Assembly: GCF_019422935.1 (NCBI RefSeq)
Contig: NZ_JAHZCJ010000005.1
Span: 124,001 to 188,000, forward strand
DNA length: 64,000 bases
Origin: Desulfovibrio sp.
Lineage (GTDB): Bacteria; Desulfobacterota; Desulfovibrionia; Desulfovibrionales; Desulfovibrionaceae
Reading direction: 5' to 3'
Shown here in pieces: positions 8,620 to 17,484 of the stretch (positions are counted from its first letter, which is position 1; each line of letters opens with the position of its first letter). The position numbers were made by a program, and so were the translations under genes. The notes under the pieces are model-generated. The model ran no database searches. It saw nothing but the letters and a program-made list of their open reading frames with translations, and was not told where the DNA came from.

Positions 8620-10113
8620 ATGGATATTGTTGAATCCGTCAGACCCCTGGCCGCCATACTTACAGCGTTGATCGGCGCATGCCTGATAATGCTGACGGGG
8701 CGTCGGCCCAACGTGCGCGAAACAGTTTCGTTTGTAACGGCGGTGGTCATGTTCTGCATCATCGCCTCCATGATCGGCGATGTTGCACCCGCGCCCATGG
8801 GGCACGGCCACACGCTGCACCTCACGCTTTTTCCCATCCTGCCGGGGCTTTCGGTAAGCTTTCGGGCGGATGCTTTTTCCATGGTATTTGCTCTGGTTGG
8901 CTCGTTTTTGTGGATTATCACTGTTTTTTACGCGGCAGGGTATATGCGCGGCTTGAACGAGCATGCCCAGACCCGCTTCAGCGCCTGTTTTGCCCTGACG
9001 CTTTTTGGGGCAATGGGCGTGGCCTTTGCCGACAATCTGTTTACGCTCTACCTGTTCTATGAGGTGGTGAGCGTGTGCACCTATCCGCTAGTGGCCCACC
9101 ATCAGGATGCCGAGGGCTATGACGGTGCGCGCAAGTACATCGTGTACCTGACCACCACGGCCAAAGGGCTGGTGCTGCCAGCCATGATCGTCATCTACGT
9201 GCTCACGGGCAATCTGGATTTTGCCCACAACAGCCACACGGGCATCTTGTCCGCCGGGGCCAGCGATGCGCTGGCAACCGTGCTGTACGTTTGCTGCATT
9301 CTGGGTTTTGCCAAGAACGGCATCATGCCGTTCCACCACTGGCTGCCGGGCGCGATGGTGGCTCCCACGCCTGTCTCGGCCCTGCTGCATGCGGTGGCGG
9401 TGGTCAAGGTGGGCGTGTTTTGCACCACGCGCGTCATGCTCTTTGTGTTTGGCACCGACTTGATGAAAAATCTGAACCTTGGCGTGCCCACGGCCTACTT
9501 TGTTTCGTTCACCATTCTTGCGGCTTCCATCATTGCCTTGACCAAGGACAATCTCAAGGCGCGGCTGGCCTACTCAACGGTGAGCCAGCTCTCCTACATC
9601 GTGCTTGGCGTGGCGCTTCTGACCGTAGACGGCATACAGGGCGGCATAGTGCACATCGCCAACCACGCATTCTCAAAGATAACGCTCTTTTTCTGCGCGG
9701 GCGCGATCTATGTGGCAACGCATAAAAAGTGCATTTCTGAAATGAGCGGCCTTGGGCGCTCCATGCCCTTTACCTTTGCGGCTTTTGCCGTGGCCTCGCT
9801 TTCCATGATCGGCGCGCCGCCCGTGGCAGGGTTTGTGACCAAGTGGAAGCTGCTGGTGGGCGCAATGGAAATGCCCACGCATTCCATGGGCATACTACTG
9901 GTGCTGCTGGCAAGTACGCTTTTGAACGTGGCCTATTTTGCGCCTGTGACCTACAAGGCATTTTTCGGCAAAAGGCCGGAAGGTGAAGAAACGGGCATTC
10001 GTGAAGCACCGCTGAGCATGGTGGTACCCATCCTCATTGCGGCTGGCGTTTCCGTGTTCATCGGCATTTACCCCGATGCCATCATGTCCTTCGTGAAGGT
10101 GGTGACAGGATGA
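8620..10113 (+). CDS. Extra MrpD/NuoL-family antiporter-like subunit
   Basis: A 497-residue, about 14-helix proton-translocating antiporter-family protein. It has the helix-5 glutamate (LFYEVVSVCTYPLV), the lysine/histidine region FAKNGIMPFHHWLPGAM followed by APTPVSALLHAVAVVK, and the broken-helix lysine region. It ends after the 14-helix core, without the long lateral helix of NuoL. It sits where nuoL is normally found, but another family member with the NuoL-type C-terminus follows, so this looks like an additional pump subunit. AAGGGGA precedes the ATG. The family is certain; the exact subunit name is not. Confidence 0.85.
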   Translation: MDIVESVRPLAAILTALIGACLIMLTGRRPNVRETVSFVTAVVMFCIIASMIGDVAPAPMGHGHTLHLTLFPILPGLSVSFRADAFSMVFALVGSFLWIITVFYAAGYMRGLNEHAQTRFSACFALTLFGAMGVAFADNLFTLYLFYEVVSVCTYPLVAHHQDAEGYDGARKYIVYLTTTAKGLVLPAMIVIYVLTGNLDFAHNSHTGILSAGASDALATVLYVCCILGFAKNGIMPFHHWLPGAMVAPTPVSALLHAVAVVKVGVFCTTRVMLFVFGTDLMKNLNLGVPTAYFVSFTILAASIIALTKDNLKARLAYSTVSQLSYIVLGVALLTVDGIQGGIVHIANHAFSKITLFFCAGAIYVATHKKCISEMSGLGRSMPFTFAAFAVASLSMIGAPPVAGFVTKWKLLVGAMEMPTHSMGILLVLLASTLLNVAYFAPVTYKAFFGKRPEGEETGIREAPLSMVVPILIAAGVSVFIGIYPDAIMSFVKVVTG

Positions 10114-10361
10114 TAGTGAACATCATCGAATTTTTCCGCGCCCGGCTCAAGGCTACCATTCGCGTGTGCCTGGTGGTGCTGGCCGCGCTGGTGGTGTGGG
10201 ACGCCCTGTTTGTTTCAAAAGAGCATGTGCACACCTTTGTGGAGCGCATACCTGGGTTCTGGGCCGCGTTCGGCTTTGTCGCCTGCGTTGTGATTATCAT
10301 CGTTTCCAAGTGGTTCGGCCATTTGGGCATTATGACCCGCGAGGATTATTACGATGACTGA
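10110..10361 (+). CDS. Small two-helix membrane protein of the Nuo operon
   Basis: An 83-residue protein with membrane segments at about residues 17-35 and 48-68 and an acidic end (GIMTREDYYDD). It overlaps both neighbours by 4-8 bases, so it is translated with the two antiporter-like subunits. I do not recognise it as any of the 14 standard Nuo subunits. By position it may be an accessory piece that packs the additional antiporter subunit into the membrane arm; that is inference. Confidence 0.8.
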   Translation: MIVNIIEFFRARLKATIRVCLVVLAALVVWDALFVSKEHVHTFVERIPGFWAAFGFVACVVIIIVSKWFGHLGIMTREDYYDD

Positions 10362-12144
10362 GCCATGGATTCACCCCTCCGCAGTTCTGTTGCTGGGCGC
10401 GGTAATTTTGCCGCTGCTGCCCAAGGCCCTGCGCCGGATATGTATTGTGCTTGTGCCGGTGCTGGCCTTTTGCGCTGTGCTGCTCATGCAGGGGCACAAT
10501 GGAGTATATGGCGTGCTGCCTTTCATGAAATGGCAACTCATATTCGGCAAGGTCGATGCGTTGAGCATGGTCTTTGCCTACATCATGACCCTCATGTGTG
10601 TAATCGGCTCCGTCTACGGCCTGCATGTGGAAGAAGCCGCGCAGCATTCCGCCGCCTGGACATATGTGGCGGGATCGCTGGGCGTCATTTTTTGCGGGGA
10701 TTACCTGACGCTCTTCCTTTTTTGGGAGCTGATGGCCTTTTCCTCCGTATTTCTGGTGTGGTTCAGGCGGCGCAAGGAATCGCTGGCCTCCGGCTACCGA
10801 TATCTGCTGGTGCACACTGCGGGCGGTTTGCTCTTGCTGGCAGGGCTTGTGCTGCGCTACCGGGCCACGGGCGATCTGACCTTCGGCCCCATCGGCGTGG
10901 CTGATCCGCAGCTCTACACCTACCTGATCATGGCCGGGTTTATCCTCAACGCGGCGGTGCCGCCCCTGCATGCATGGTTGCCCGATGCCTACGGCGAAGC
11001 CACGGTGACGGGCGCAGTATTCATGTGCGCCTTTACCACCAAAACCGCCGTATATGTGCTGGCGCGCAGCTTTGCGGGCATGGAGATTCTGGTGCCCCTT
11101 GGCGTGTGCATGGCCCTGTACGGCGTTGTGTACGCTGTGCTTGAAAACGATGCCCGCCGTCTGCTGGCCTACCACATTATCAGTCAGGTTGGGTACATGG
11201 TGGCAGCAGTGGGCATAGGCACGCCGCTGGCCATCAACGGTGCCTGCGCACACGCTTTTGCCCACATTCTCTATAAGGGACTGCTGTTTATGGGCTGCGG
11301 CTCTGTGCTGCACATGACGGGCGTGAGCAAGTTCACCCAGTTGGGCGGCCTGTACAAAAAAATGCCCAAAACCTTTGTATTCACTCTGGTGGGCGGGCTT
11401 TCCATTTCGGCCTTTCCTCTGTTCAGCGGTTTTGTGACCAAGGCCATGATCGTTGCCGCCGGATTTGAGGCGCACAATTACTGGGCGGGCTTTCTGCTCA
11501 CTCTGGCCTCTGCGGGCACCTTCCTGCACACGGGACTGAAGGTCCCGTACTTCATCTGGTTTGGCAAAAACAACTGCTCCAAGGAAACATGGGAGCGCGC
11601 GGGCGATCCGCCGCTCAACATGCAGGCGGCCATGGCGGTGGCGGCGTTTTTGTGCATCTTCATAGGCTGCTACACGCCGTACCTGTACGACATGCTTCCC
11701 TTCCCCGAAGTGGCGGCGCAGTACCACCCGTACAGCGCGGCGCATATTTCTGAAACCTTGCAGATACTGCTGTTTACGGCCCTGGGATTCTTTTTGCTGC
11801 TCAAAAAGCTCACGCCGGAGCCTACCATCAGTCTGGATCTGGACTGGTTTTACCGCATGGGCGGCAGGCTGTTTTACTGGTTTGCGCGCAAGCCCGTGCA
11901 GTCTGTGGACAATGCCGTGGGCGAGGCCTGGAACCGGCAGGGCATAGTGCCGCTCATGCGCACGGCGCGCTTCTGGTCATGGTTTGACTGGCACGGCATT
12001 GATACTGTGGTTGACGGCACGGCCCGCAGCGTGCGCGCTCTTGGCGGAATGCTGCGGCACGTGCAGAGCGGCAGCCTGCAAATAAACATCATTTCCATGG
12101 CCGCAGTGGTGGCCCTGGTGCTCACGCTGCTGGCTCTTGTCTGA
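10354..12144 (+). CDS. nuoL: NuoL-like / MrpD-like proton pump subunit with C-terminal extension
   Basis: A 596-residue antiporter-family subunit. It keeps the helix-5 glutamate (FLFWELMAFSS), the NAAVPPLHAWLPDAYGEAT region and RLLAYHIISQVGYM. Residues about 470-596 add an amphipathic stretch and a last membrane helix, including FDWHGIDTVVDG and LRHVQSGSLQ, which resemble the end of NuoL that runs along the membrane arm. It therefore probably takes the NuoL place, although the core looks closer to MrpD proteins. The symbol is tentative. Confidence 0.8.
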   Translation: MTEPWIHPSAVLLLGAVILPLLPKALRRICIVLVPVLAFCAVLLMQGHNGVYGVLPFMKWQLIFGKVDALSMVFAYIMTLMCVIGSVYGLHVEEAAQHSAAWTYVAGSLGVIFCGDYLTLFLFWELMAFSSVFLVWFRRRKESLASGYRYLLVHTAGGLLLLAGLVLRYRATGDLTFGPIGVADPQLYTYLIMAGFILNAAVPPLHAWLPDAYGEATVTGAVFMCAFTTKTAVYVLARSFAGMEILVPLGVCMALYGVVYAVLENDARRLLAYHIISQVGYMVAAVGIGTPLAINGACAHAFAHILYKGLLFMGCGSVLHMTGVSKFTQLGGLYKKMPKTFVFTLVGGLSISAFPLFSGFVTKAMIVAAGFEAHNYWAGFLLTLASAGTFLHTGLKVPYFIWFGKNNCSKETWERAGDPPLNMQAAMAVAAFLCIFIGCYTPYLYDMLPFPEVAAQYHPYSAAHISETLQILLFTALGFFLLLKKLTPEPTISLDLDWFYRMGGRLFYWFARKPVQSVDNAVGEAWNRQGIVPLMRTARFWSWFDWHGIDTVVDGTARSVRALGGMLRHVQSGSLQINIISMAAVVALVLTLLALV

Positions 12145-12169
12145 GCCGGGGTGAAAGGAGATCGCCACA

Positions 12170-13693
12170 ATGGATTTTCTGAGCATGAACACCTTGGGGT
12201 ATCCCATCCTCAGCATTCTTGTTTTTCTGCCGCTGGCAGGGGCTGTCATTGTGCCCCTGTTGCCGGGAGAGAACAGCGTGCGGGTGTGGACGCTGCTGGT
12301 CACTCTGGCAAACGCCGTTGTTTCACTGCCGCTGTTTACGCGGTTCAACCCCACATCCGCCCTGTACCAGTTTGCGGAGCACCACCCGTGGATTGCGAGC
12401 TTTAACGTCAACTACACCCTTGGCGTGGACGGCATTTCGCTGCTGCTCGTGATGATGACAACCCTCATCATGCCGCTGTGCGTGCTCGGGTCGTGGAAGT
12501 ACATTCAGAAACGCGTAAAGGAATTCATGATCTGCCTGCTGGTGATGGAAACATCCATGCTCGGCGTGTTCATGGCACTGGATCTGGTACTGTTCTACGT
12601 GCTGTGGGAAGCCATGCTTATTCCCATGTATCTGCTCATCGCCGTGTGGGGCGGGCCGCGCAAGAGCTACGCCTCCATCAAGTTCTTTCTGTACACCTTG
12701 GCGGGTTCGGTATTTCTGCTGGTGGCCATTGTGGCCCTGTACATCAATCAGGGGACGTTCAGTATTCCCGCGCTCATGGGGCAACAGTATTCCGAACGCT
12801 TCCAGCTGTTGGTATTTCTGGCCTTTTTCATCGCTTTTGCCATCAAGGTTCCCATGTTTCCCTTCCACACCTGGCTGCCAGCGGCCCATGTGGAAGCCCC
12901 GACAGCCGGCTCGGTGATTCTGGCCTCGGTGCTGCTCAAAATGGGCACATACGGCTTTTTGCGCTTTTGCCTGCCCATTACGCCCGGCGCGGCTATCGGC
13001 CTGCTGCCTGCCTTGCAGTGGCTCTCGGTGGCGGGAATCCTTTACGGCGGCCTGACCGCCCTTGCGCAGCAGGACATGAAGAAGCTCATTGCCTACTCAA
13101 GCGTTGGGCACATGGGTTTTGTGACTCTGGGCATCTTTGCCCTTAACCAGCGTGGGCTTGAAGGTGCGCTGTTACAGATGATCAATCACGGCGTCACCAC
13201 AGGGGCATTGTTTCTCTGCGTGGGCATGGTGTACGAGCGTTCGCACAGCCGCGAGCTCTCGGATGCGGCGGGGCTTGGCAAGTTCATGCCCATCTATGTG
13301 ACGTACCTGACGTTTTTCTCGCTGTCATCGCTGGCCTTTCCTGGCACAAACAGTTTTGTGGGCGAGTTTCTTATTCTTGCCGGGGCCTTTTTCAACAACA
13401 AGATTGTGGCGGTATGCGCCATCCCCGGTGCAGTACTGGCGGCGGCCTACATGCTGCGCATGTTGCAGCGGGTGATCTGGGGCGGCACCAACAACCCCGA
13501 CCAGTCGCGCATGTATGATCTTGGCTGGCGCGAGGCCGTGACCCTGGCCCCGCTGCTGGTGTTTGTTTTCTGGATTGGCTTGGCCCCGGAACCGTTTTTG
13601 CGCGTCATGAGGCCCAGCCTTGACCATCTGCTGGCGCAGACCGGCTACCATGCCCCGAGCGCATTGGCCCTTGCTGAACTTATTGCGCGTTGA
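12170..13693 (+). CDS. nuoM: Complex I subunit M
   Basis: A 507-residue, 14-helix pump subunit. Conserved stretches are YTLGVDGISLLLV, VLFYVLWEAMLIPMYLLI with the key glutamate, FPFHTWLPAAHVEAPTAGS and AYSSVGHMGFVTLGI. AAAGGAG precedes the ATG, 25 bases after the previous stop. The family assignment is plain from these stretches. Confidence 0.95.
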   Translation: MDFLSMNTLGYPILSILVFLPLAGAVIVPLLPGENSVRVWTLLVTLANAVVSLPLFTRFNPTSALYQFAEHHPWIASFNVNYTLGVDGISLLLVMMTTLIMPLCVLGSWKYIQKRVKEFMICLLVMETSMLGVFMALDLVLFYVLWEAMLIPMYLLIAVWGGPRKSYASIKFFLYTLAGSVFLLVAIVALYINQGTFSIPALMGQQYSERFQLLVFLAFFIAFAIKVPMFPFHTWLPAAHVEAPTAGSVILASVLLKMGTYGFLRFCLPITPGAAIGLLPALQWLSVAGILYGGLTALAQQDMKKLIAYSSVGHMGFVTLGIFALNQRGLEGALLQMINHGVTTGALFLCVGMVYERSHSRELSDAAGLGKFMPIYVTYLTFFSLSSLAFPGTNSFVGEFLILAGAFFNNKIVAVCAIPGAVLAAAYMLRMLQRVIWGGTNNPDQSRMYDLGWREAVTLAPLLVFVFWIGLAPEPFLRVMRPSLDHLLAQTGYHAPSALALAELIAR

Positions 13694-13724
13694 TGAACCC
13701 CAAGCACAGACATAAGGCCTACGC

Positions 13725-15149
13725 ATGAACGCACATCTTTTTGCACCGGAACTGGTTCTTCTTGCAGGGTGTCTGCTGGCATTTTGCATGACTCTGACGG
13801 AAGCCCGGACGCAAACCCTGCGCCTGCTGGTTCTTTGCGTTGGGGCAGCCTTTGCCGCCACCTCAGTTCTTTGTCTTTTTGCCAAGGGAACCCTGTTTTA
13901 CGGAGCCTACAGGGTAGACCTGTTTTCGCAGCTGGTAAAATGCGTGATGTCCATTGGTTTTACCCTGATGCTGCTTTTTGGGGCGGACACCAAGGGCATT
14001 TCCGTGCGCATGCGCCCGGAATATTATTTCTTTCTGCTCACAAGCCTCTTGGGGCTGACCCTGCTTTCAAGCAGCGTGGAGCTGATCACCCTGTTCATTG
14101 CCCTTGAGTTGTCGTCCTACTCGCTCTATCTGCTGGTGCCCATGCGCACACCATCGGACAGCATGCGCGCGCCCATGGAAGCGGCCATCAAGTATCTGCT
14201 CTTTGGTGTGACGGCGTCTGGCATCATGCTTTTTGGCATGAGCTGGATTTTTGGCATCGCGGGCAGCACCTACCTCGACCAGATATTGCCAGCCATGAGG
14301 ACAGCCGGTTCACACGCCGCCCCTCTGGTGGGGCTGCTGATGCTCTTTTGCGGCATGTTCTTCAAGCTGGCGGTGTTTCCCTTCCACTTCTGGGCACCGG
14401 ACGTGTATCAGGGCGCATCCAACGACACCACGGCCTTTATCGCCTCCATACCCAAGATTGTGGCCGTGGCCGTGCTGGCGCGGTTCTGCTCCATGGCATA
14501 TCCCGGCGAGGGGCACGTGGCGCTGCTGCTGACCGGGCTTTCCATTGCCTCCATGTGCTACGGCAACCTCACGGCGCTGGTGCAGACCGACGTCAAGCGC
14601 ATGCTGGGCTTTTCGGGCATAGCGCATGCCGGGTACATCCTCATGGGTATGGCGACCCTGCAAGGCTGGGGCATTGCCACGGCGCTCTATTACGCCACGG
14701 GCTATCTCTTTATGATGCTGGCGGCATTTCTGGTGCTGTGCGTGGTGTCGCCCGACGGTCGTAACCTGAGCATCAAGGATCTGAACGGCCTTTCACGGCG
14801 CTCGCCCATGCTGGCATTTGTTCTGGGCGTGAGCATGTTCGCCCTGGCGGGCATTCCGCCCTTTGTGGGCTTTATGGGCAAGTTCATGTTGCTGACAGGC
14901 GCGTGGCGGGCGGGGCATACGGCCCTGGTTATCATTGCCGCCATCAATACGGCCATTGGCATATACTATTATTTGCAGGTGGTGCGCGCCGTGTATACCG
15001 AGGCCGCGCAGCATGATGCGGAACCCATTGTGCCGCATGTTGGCGCGCGTATGGCGGGCATATGCCTTGTGGGGTTGGTTCTGGCCCTTGGCATCGCGCC
15101 TGAAAGCATGCTCCAGCTGGCCAAGGAAGCGGTGCAGGCCGCGTGGTAG
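13725..15149 (+). CDS. nuoN: Complex I subunit N
   Basis: A 474-residue, 14-helix pump subunit and the last gene of the operon. Signatures are LFIALELSSYSLYLLV, FPFHFWAPDVYQGASNDTT and MLGFSGIAHAGYILMG. A strong terminator follows 31 bases after its stop. No nuoE, nuoF or nuoG is present upstream or downstream. Confidence 0.95.
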   Translation: MNAHLFAPELVLLAGCLLAFCMTLTEARTQTLRLLVLCVGAAFAATSVLCLFAKGTLFYGAYRVDLFSQLVKCVMSIGFTLMLLFGADTKGISVRMRPEYYFFLLTSLLGLTLLSSSVELITLFIALELSSYSLYLLVPMRTPSDSMRAPMEAAIKYLLFGVTASGIMLFGMSWIFGIAGSTYLDQILPAMRTAGSHAAPLVGLLMLFCGMFFKLAVFPFHFWAPDVYQGASNDTTAFIASIPKIVAVAVLARFCSMAYPGEGHVALLLTGLSIASMCYGNLTALVQTDVKRMLGFSGIAHAGYILMGMATLQGWGIATALYYATGYLFMMLAAFLVLCVVSPDGRNLSIKDLNGLSRRSPMLAFVLGVSMFALAGIPPFVGFMGKFMLLTGAWRAGHTALVIIAAINTAIGIYYYLQVVRAVYTEAAQHDAEPIVPHVGARMAGICLVGLVLALGIAPESMLQLAKEAVQAAW

Positions 15150-15180
15150 GCTGACAGATAAGCCCTTAACATTGCAAAAA

Positions 15181-15224
15181 AACAAAGGCCGATGCTGACC
15201 ACAAAGGTTGCATCGGCTTTTGTT
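15181..15224. terminator. Bidirectional terminator between nuoN and the nitroreductase gene
   Basis: A 15-bp stem with one G-U pair (core GCCGATGC / GCATCGGC at 15188-15195 and 15210-15217), flanked by an A run on the left and a T run on the right. It can end both converging genes. Confidence 0.9.
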
Positions 15225-15234
15225 TTTTGCTGGC

Positions 15235-16062
15235 CTACAAGGAAATGTGCCTGATTTTCGCGGCATTGTCGCGTTGCACCGTGCGGTGGTAGCGAACAGC
15301 AGGGTATCCAAAAAGCATTGCATAAAAAGGTGTTTCAATCTCCAGACCGAGAATGGGGCGTAGTTCTGGCGCAGTATCAACCGCAAATTTCAGGAATCCG
15401 CACCATGTTGTACCCAATCCGCTGCACTGGGCGAGCAATTCAAAATATGCCAGAGCAAGAGAAATATCTTGTATCGGGGAACTTGCGTTCGCTGCCGCGG
15501 AAACAACAAGCAGGTGCGGCGCGCCTCTAAAAATTTCGTCTGCTCCCTGTTGCCTGTAGGCTGCTACAGCCGCCGGTAAAAAATCTGGCATCAACTCGTT
15601 GCATTCAATCTTTTTTTCAATTGATTCAATCACCCTTGTGCGTAGTTTTTGCATCACGCTGAGGTCATTCACCACGCCAAAGCTCAAGGTGCGATCATTA
15701 CAGCCTGTTGGCGTATTTGCCAGCGTGGCAAGAAGATCGTCAATCATTCTGATTGGTACATTTTCCGAACTGTACTGGCGCACACTGCGCCGTCCACGCA
15801 ACAGCGTGTGCATCTGGGTTGCAGATGGAATTTTTTCTGCGCTCAATTCAATGCTGTTCTCTGCCTTGAGGCCGAAAATACTTACTGCCCCTGTCGGGCA
15901 TACGGCCAGACAATGCTGGCATTCAAGGCAATTATCCTCCAGCATGGGCGAAACCCGCGGCAAGCCGTCAGCGATGGAAATTATATGGCAAGGGCAATCG
16001 TTTATGCAGGCATTGCACTGGACGCACTTTTGTGGATCAACTGTAAATTGTATCTTCTTCAT
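15235..16062 (-). CDS. Ferredoxin-fused nitroreductase family protein
   Basis: A 275-residue protein with two parts. Residues 1-60 are a 2x[4Fe-4S] ferredoxin (C13, C16, C19, C23 and C45, C48, C51, C55). Residues from about 80 are an FMN-binding nitroreductase fold, with RGRRSVRQYSSENVP at its start and the GLGTTWCGFLK region. Such fusions pass electrons from ferredoxin to the flavin to reduce nitro compounds or quinone-like substrates; the true substrate is unknown. It is followed on the same strand by nothing, and preceded by the NTF2-like gene about 20 bases away, with which it probably forms an operon. Confidence 0.88.
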   Translation of the reverse strand: MKKIQFTVDPQKCVQCNACINDCPCHIISIADGLPRVSPMLEDNCLECQHCLAVCPTGAVSIFGLKAENSIELSAEKIPSATQMHTLLRGRRSVRQYSSENVPIRMIDDLLATLANTPTGCNDRTLSFGVVNDLSVMQKLRTRVIESIEKKIECNELMPDFLPAAVAAYRQQGADEIFRGAPHLLVVSAAANASSPIQDISLALAYFELLAQCSGLGTTWCGFLKFAVDTAPELRPILGLEIETPFYAMLFGYPAVRYHRTVQRDNAAKIRHISL

Positions 16063-16082
16063 GATTGTGTCCTTTGGTGCAG

Positions 16083-16421
16083 CTATGCTGGCAGGATATT
16101 GATGCTTTGTATCAATCCGTGTTCAACAGTAAATTCATAAGAAAACTTTTGCGGACTCCCTGGAAAGTTTCCTTTTGTCAGCGCCATGACTTTTGTGCCC
16201 TCAGCGGTAGTAGTAGCATCAAGAACAGTTGTGCAAAGATCAAATTTTTCTTTTGAATCTGCAACAAAAGCCTTGATGGCATTTATTCCGCGGATGTCAT
16301 TGTTATCGGCCGGGTCAAACAGCACAGCCTTGCTGGCAAGGCAACTATCCAGTTTTTCAGTTTCGGCGGTGTTCATTGTTTCCATAAATATTTTCACAGC
16401 CTCTAGCATGTTTACGTTCAT
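16083..16421 (-). CDS. NTF2/SnoaL-like protein
   Basis: A 112-residue protein of the cone-shaped NTF2-like superfamily: an N-terminal helix with EAVKIFMETMN, then DSCLASKAVLFDPADNNDIRGINAIKAF-type sequence around residues 26-53, then beta strands. The start is the ATG preceded by GGAGG; an ATG four codons upstream lies inside that ribosome site. Members bind small ligands or act as simple enzymes, so a role with the neighbouring nitroreductase is plausible but not shown. It is divergent from the WYL regulator. Confidence 0.75.
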   Translation of the reverse strand: MNVNMLEAVKIFMETMNTAETEKLDSCLASKAVLFDPADNNDIRGINAIKAFVADSKEKFDLCTTVLDATTTAEGTKVMALTKGNFPGSPQKFSYEFTVEHGLIQSINILPA

Positions 16422-16467
16422 GGCAACCTCCATAATTTTGTTGCAATTTATATCTAGCAGAGTAAAT

Positions 16468-16485
16468 ATGACAACGTTATGTCAT
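16468..16485. promoter_or_regulatory. Palindromic operator candidate between divergent genes
   Basis: ATGACA-ACGTTA-TGTCAT, 6-bp arms around a 6-base centre, in the 90-base gap between the NTF2-like gene and the WYL regulator gene. Its place suits a site through which the regulator controls itself and the nitroreductase operon. Confidence 0.5.
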
Positions 16486-16511
16486 GTTTTACGCGCCTGA
16501 TGGAGGCCAGA

Positions 16512-17441
16512 GTGAAAATTGACCGTCTTTTGTCCATTGTGATGATTTTGCTGGAAAAGAAAAAAGTAAGCGCCACAGAACTTGCCCAGACGTTTGAAGT
16601 ATCTGTGCGAACCATTTATCGCGATGTCGATACAATAAATCAGGCGGGTTTGCCCGTGGTCACGTATCCCGGTGCAAAGGGGGGCATCGGCATTCTTGAA
16701 AGCTACAAGGCGGAAAAGCGTTTCTTCACGTCGCAGGATGTGACCATGATCCTGATGGGGCTGGGCAGTATTCGCACGTCTTATTCAAGCGCCGAGGTGG
16801 CAGGAGCAATTGCAAAAATCAAAGGGCTTGTTCCTGAGGCAGAGCGCAAGGCAATTGAATTGCAGGCAGGACAGGTATCAATTGATTTGACTCCCTGGGG
16901 CAACAATCATGCCGGTATGGCAGCGCTCGTGAAAATTCAGCAGGCCCTGAAAGATAACAGGCTATTGGTGTTTGAGTATAATGACCGTAAAGGGCAGCGG
17001 AGCGCCCGCCGTGTAAAACCATATAAACTGATTCTTAAACGAAGGAGCTGGTATCTTGGGGGATATTGCCTGATGCGTGATGGCATGCGCCTTTTTAAAG
17101 TTTCCCGCATGATTGAAACGAAACTGTGCAAGGAATCGTTCTCTCCGCGCACTGTTACCACAGAGGATTTTATTGTTCGCAATTTTGACGATGCAGAATG
17201 CATGGATGGAATAATACGTATATCTGCAAGGGCTAGAGAGACAATTGTGGAACTGTTTGGCGATGATGCGCTTGAGCAGGAGAGTGAAAATACCTGGTTG
17301 GCCAGAATTCCATTAACTGACAATGATCAGGGGCACGGCTTTATTGCCAGCCTTGGCTGCGATGCAGAAGTGCTCGCCCCTGAATGTATCAGGGAAAGCA
17401 TGAAAGAATATTTCAGAAAAGCCATGAGCGTCTATTGTTAA
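16512..17441 (+). CDS. YafY-type transcriptional regulator (HTH + WYL)
   Basis: A 309-residue DeoR/YafY-like regulator. Residues 1-55 are a winged helix-turn-helix (VSATELAQTFEVSVRTIYRDVDTI split over helices 2 and 3); residues about 130-215 form the WYL ligand-sensing domain. The GTG at 16512 is chosen because GGAGG (16502-16506) ends five bases before it and the protein then begins MKIDRLLSIVMILL as in relatives. It is divergent from the NTF2/nitroreductase pair and is its likely regulator. The effector is unknown. Confidence 0.88.
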   Translation: MKIDRLLSIVMILLEKKKVSATELAQTFEVSVRTIYRDVDTINQAGLPVVTYPGAKGGIGILESYKAEKRFFTSQDVTMILMGLGSIRTSYSSAEVAGAIAKIKGLVPEAERKAIELQAGQVSIDLTPWGNNHAGMAALVKIQQALKDNRLLVFEYNDRKGQRSARRVKPYKLILKRRSWYLGGYCLMRDGMRLFKVSRMIETKLCKESFSPRTVTTEDFIVRNFDDAECMDGIIRISARARETIVELFGDDALEQESENTWLARIPLTDNDQGHGFIASLGCDAEVLAPECIRESMKEYFRKAMSVYC

Positions 17442-17484
17442 TGTAAGCCTTTACCAGCCCGCTCATTTTTATTCCAATGCTGTG

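Noticed and set aside
8620..10113. Reading this gene as the ordinary nuoL
   Set aside because: It lacks the long C-terminal lateral helix, which the gene at 10354 has; it is better described as an extra MrpD-like subunit.
10330..11745. Open minus-strand frame of 471 codons across the NuoL-like gene
   Set aside because: His/Gln/Arg-rich composition and full overlap with a conserved gene mark it as a shadow.
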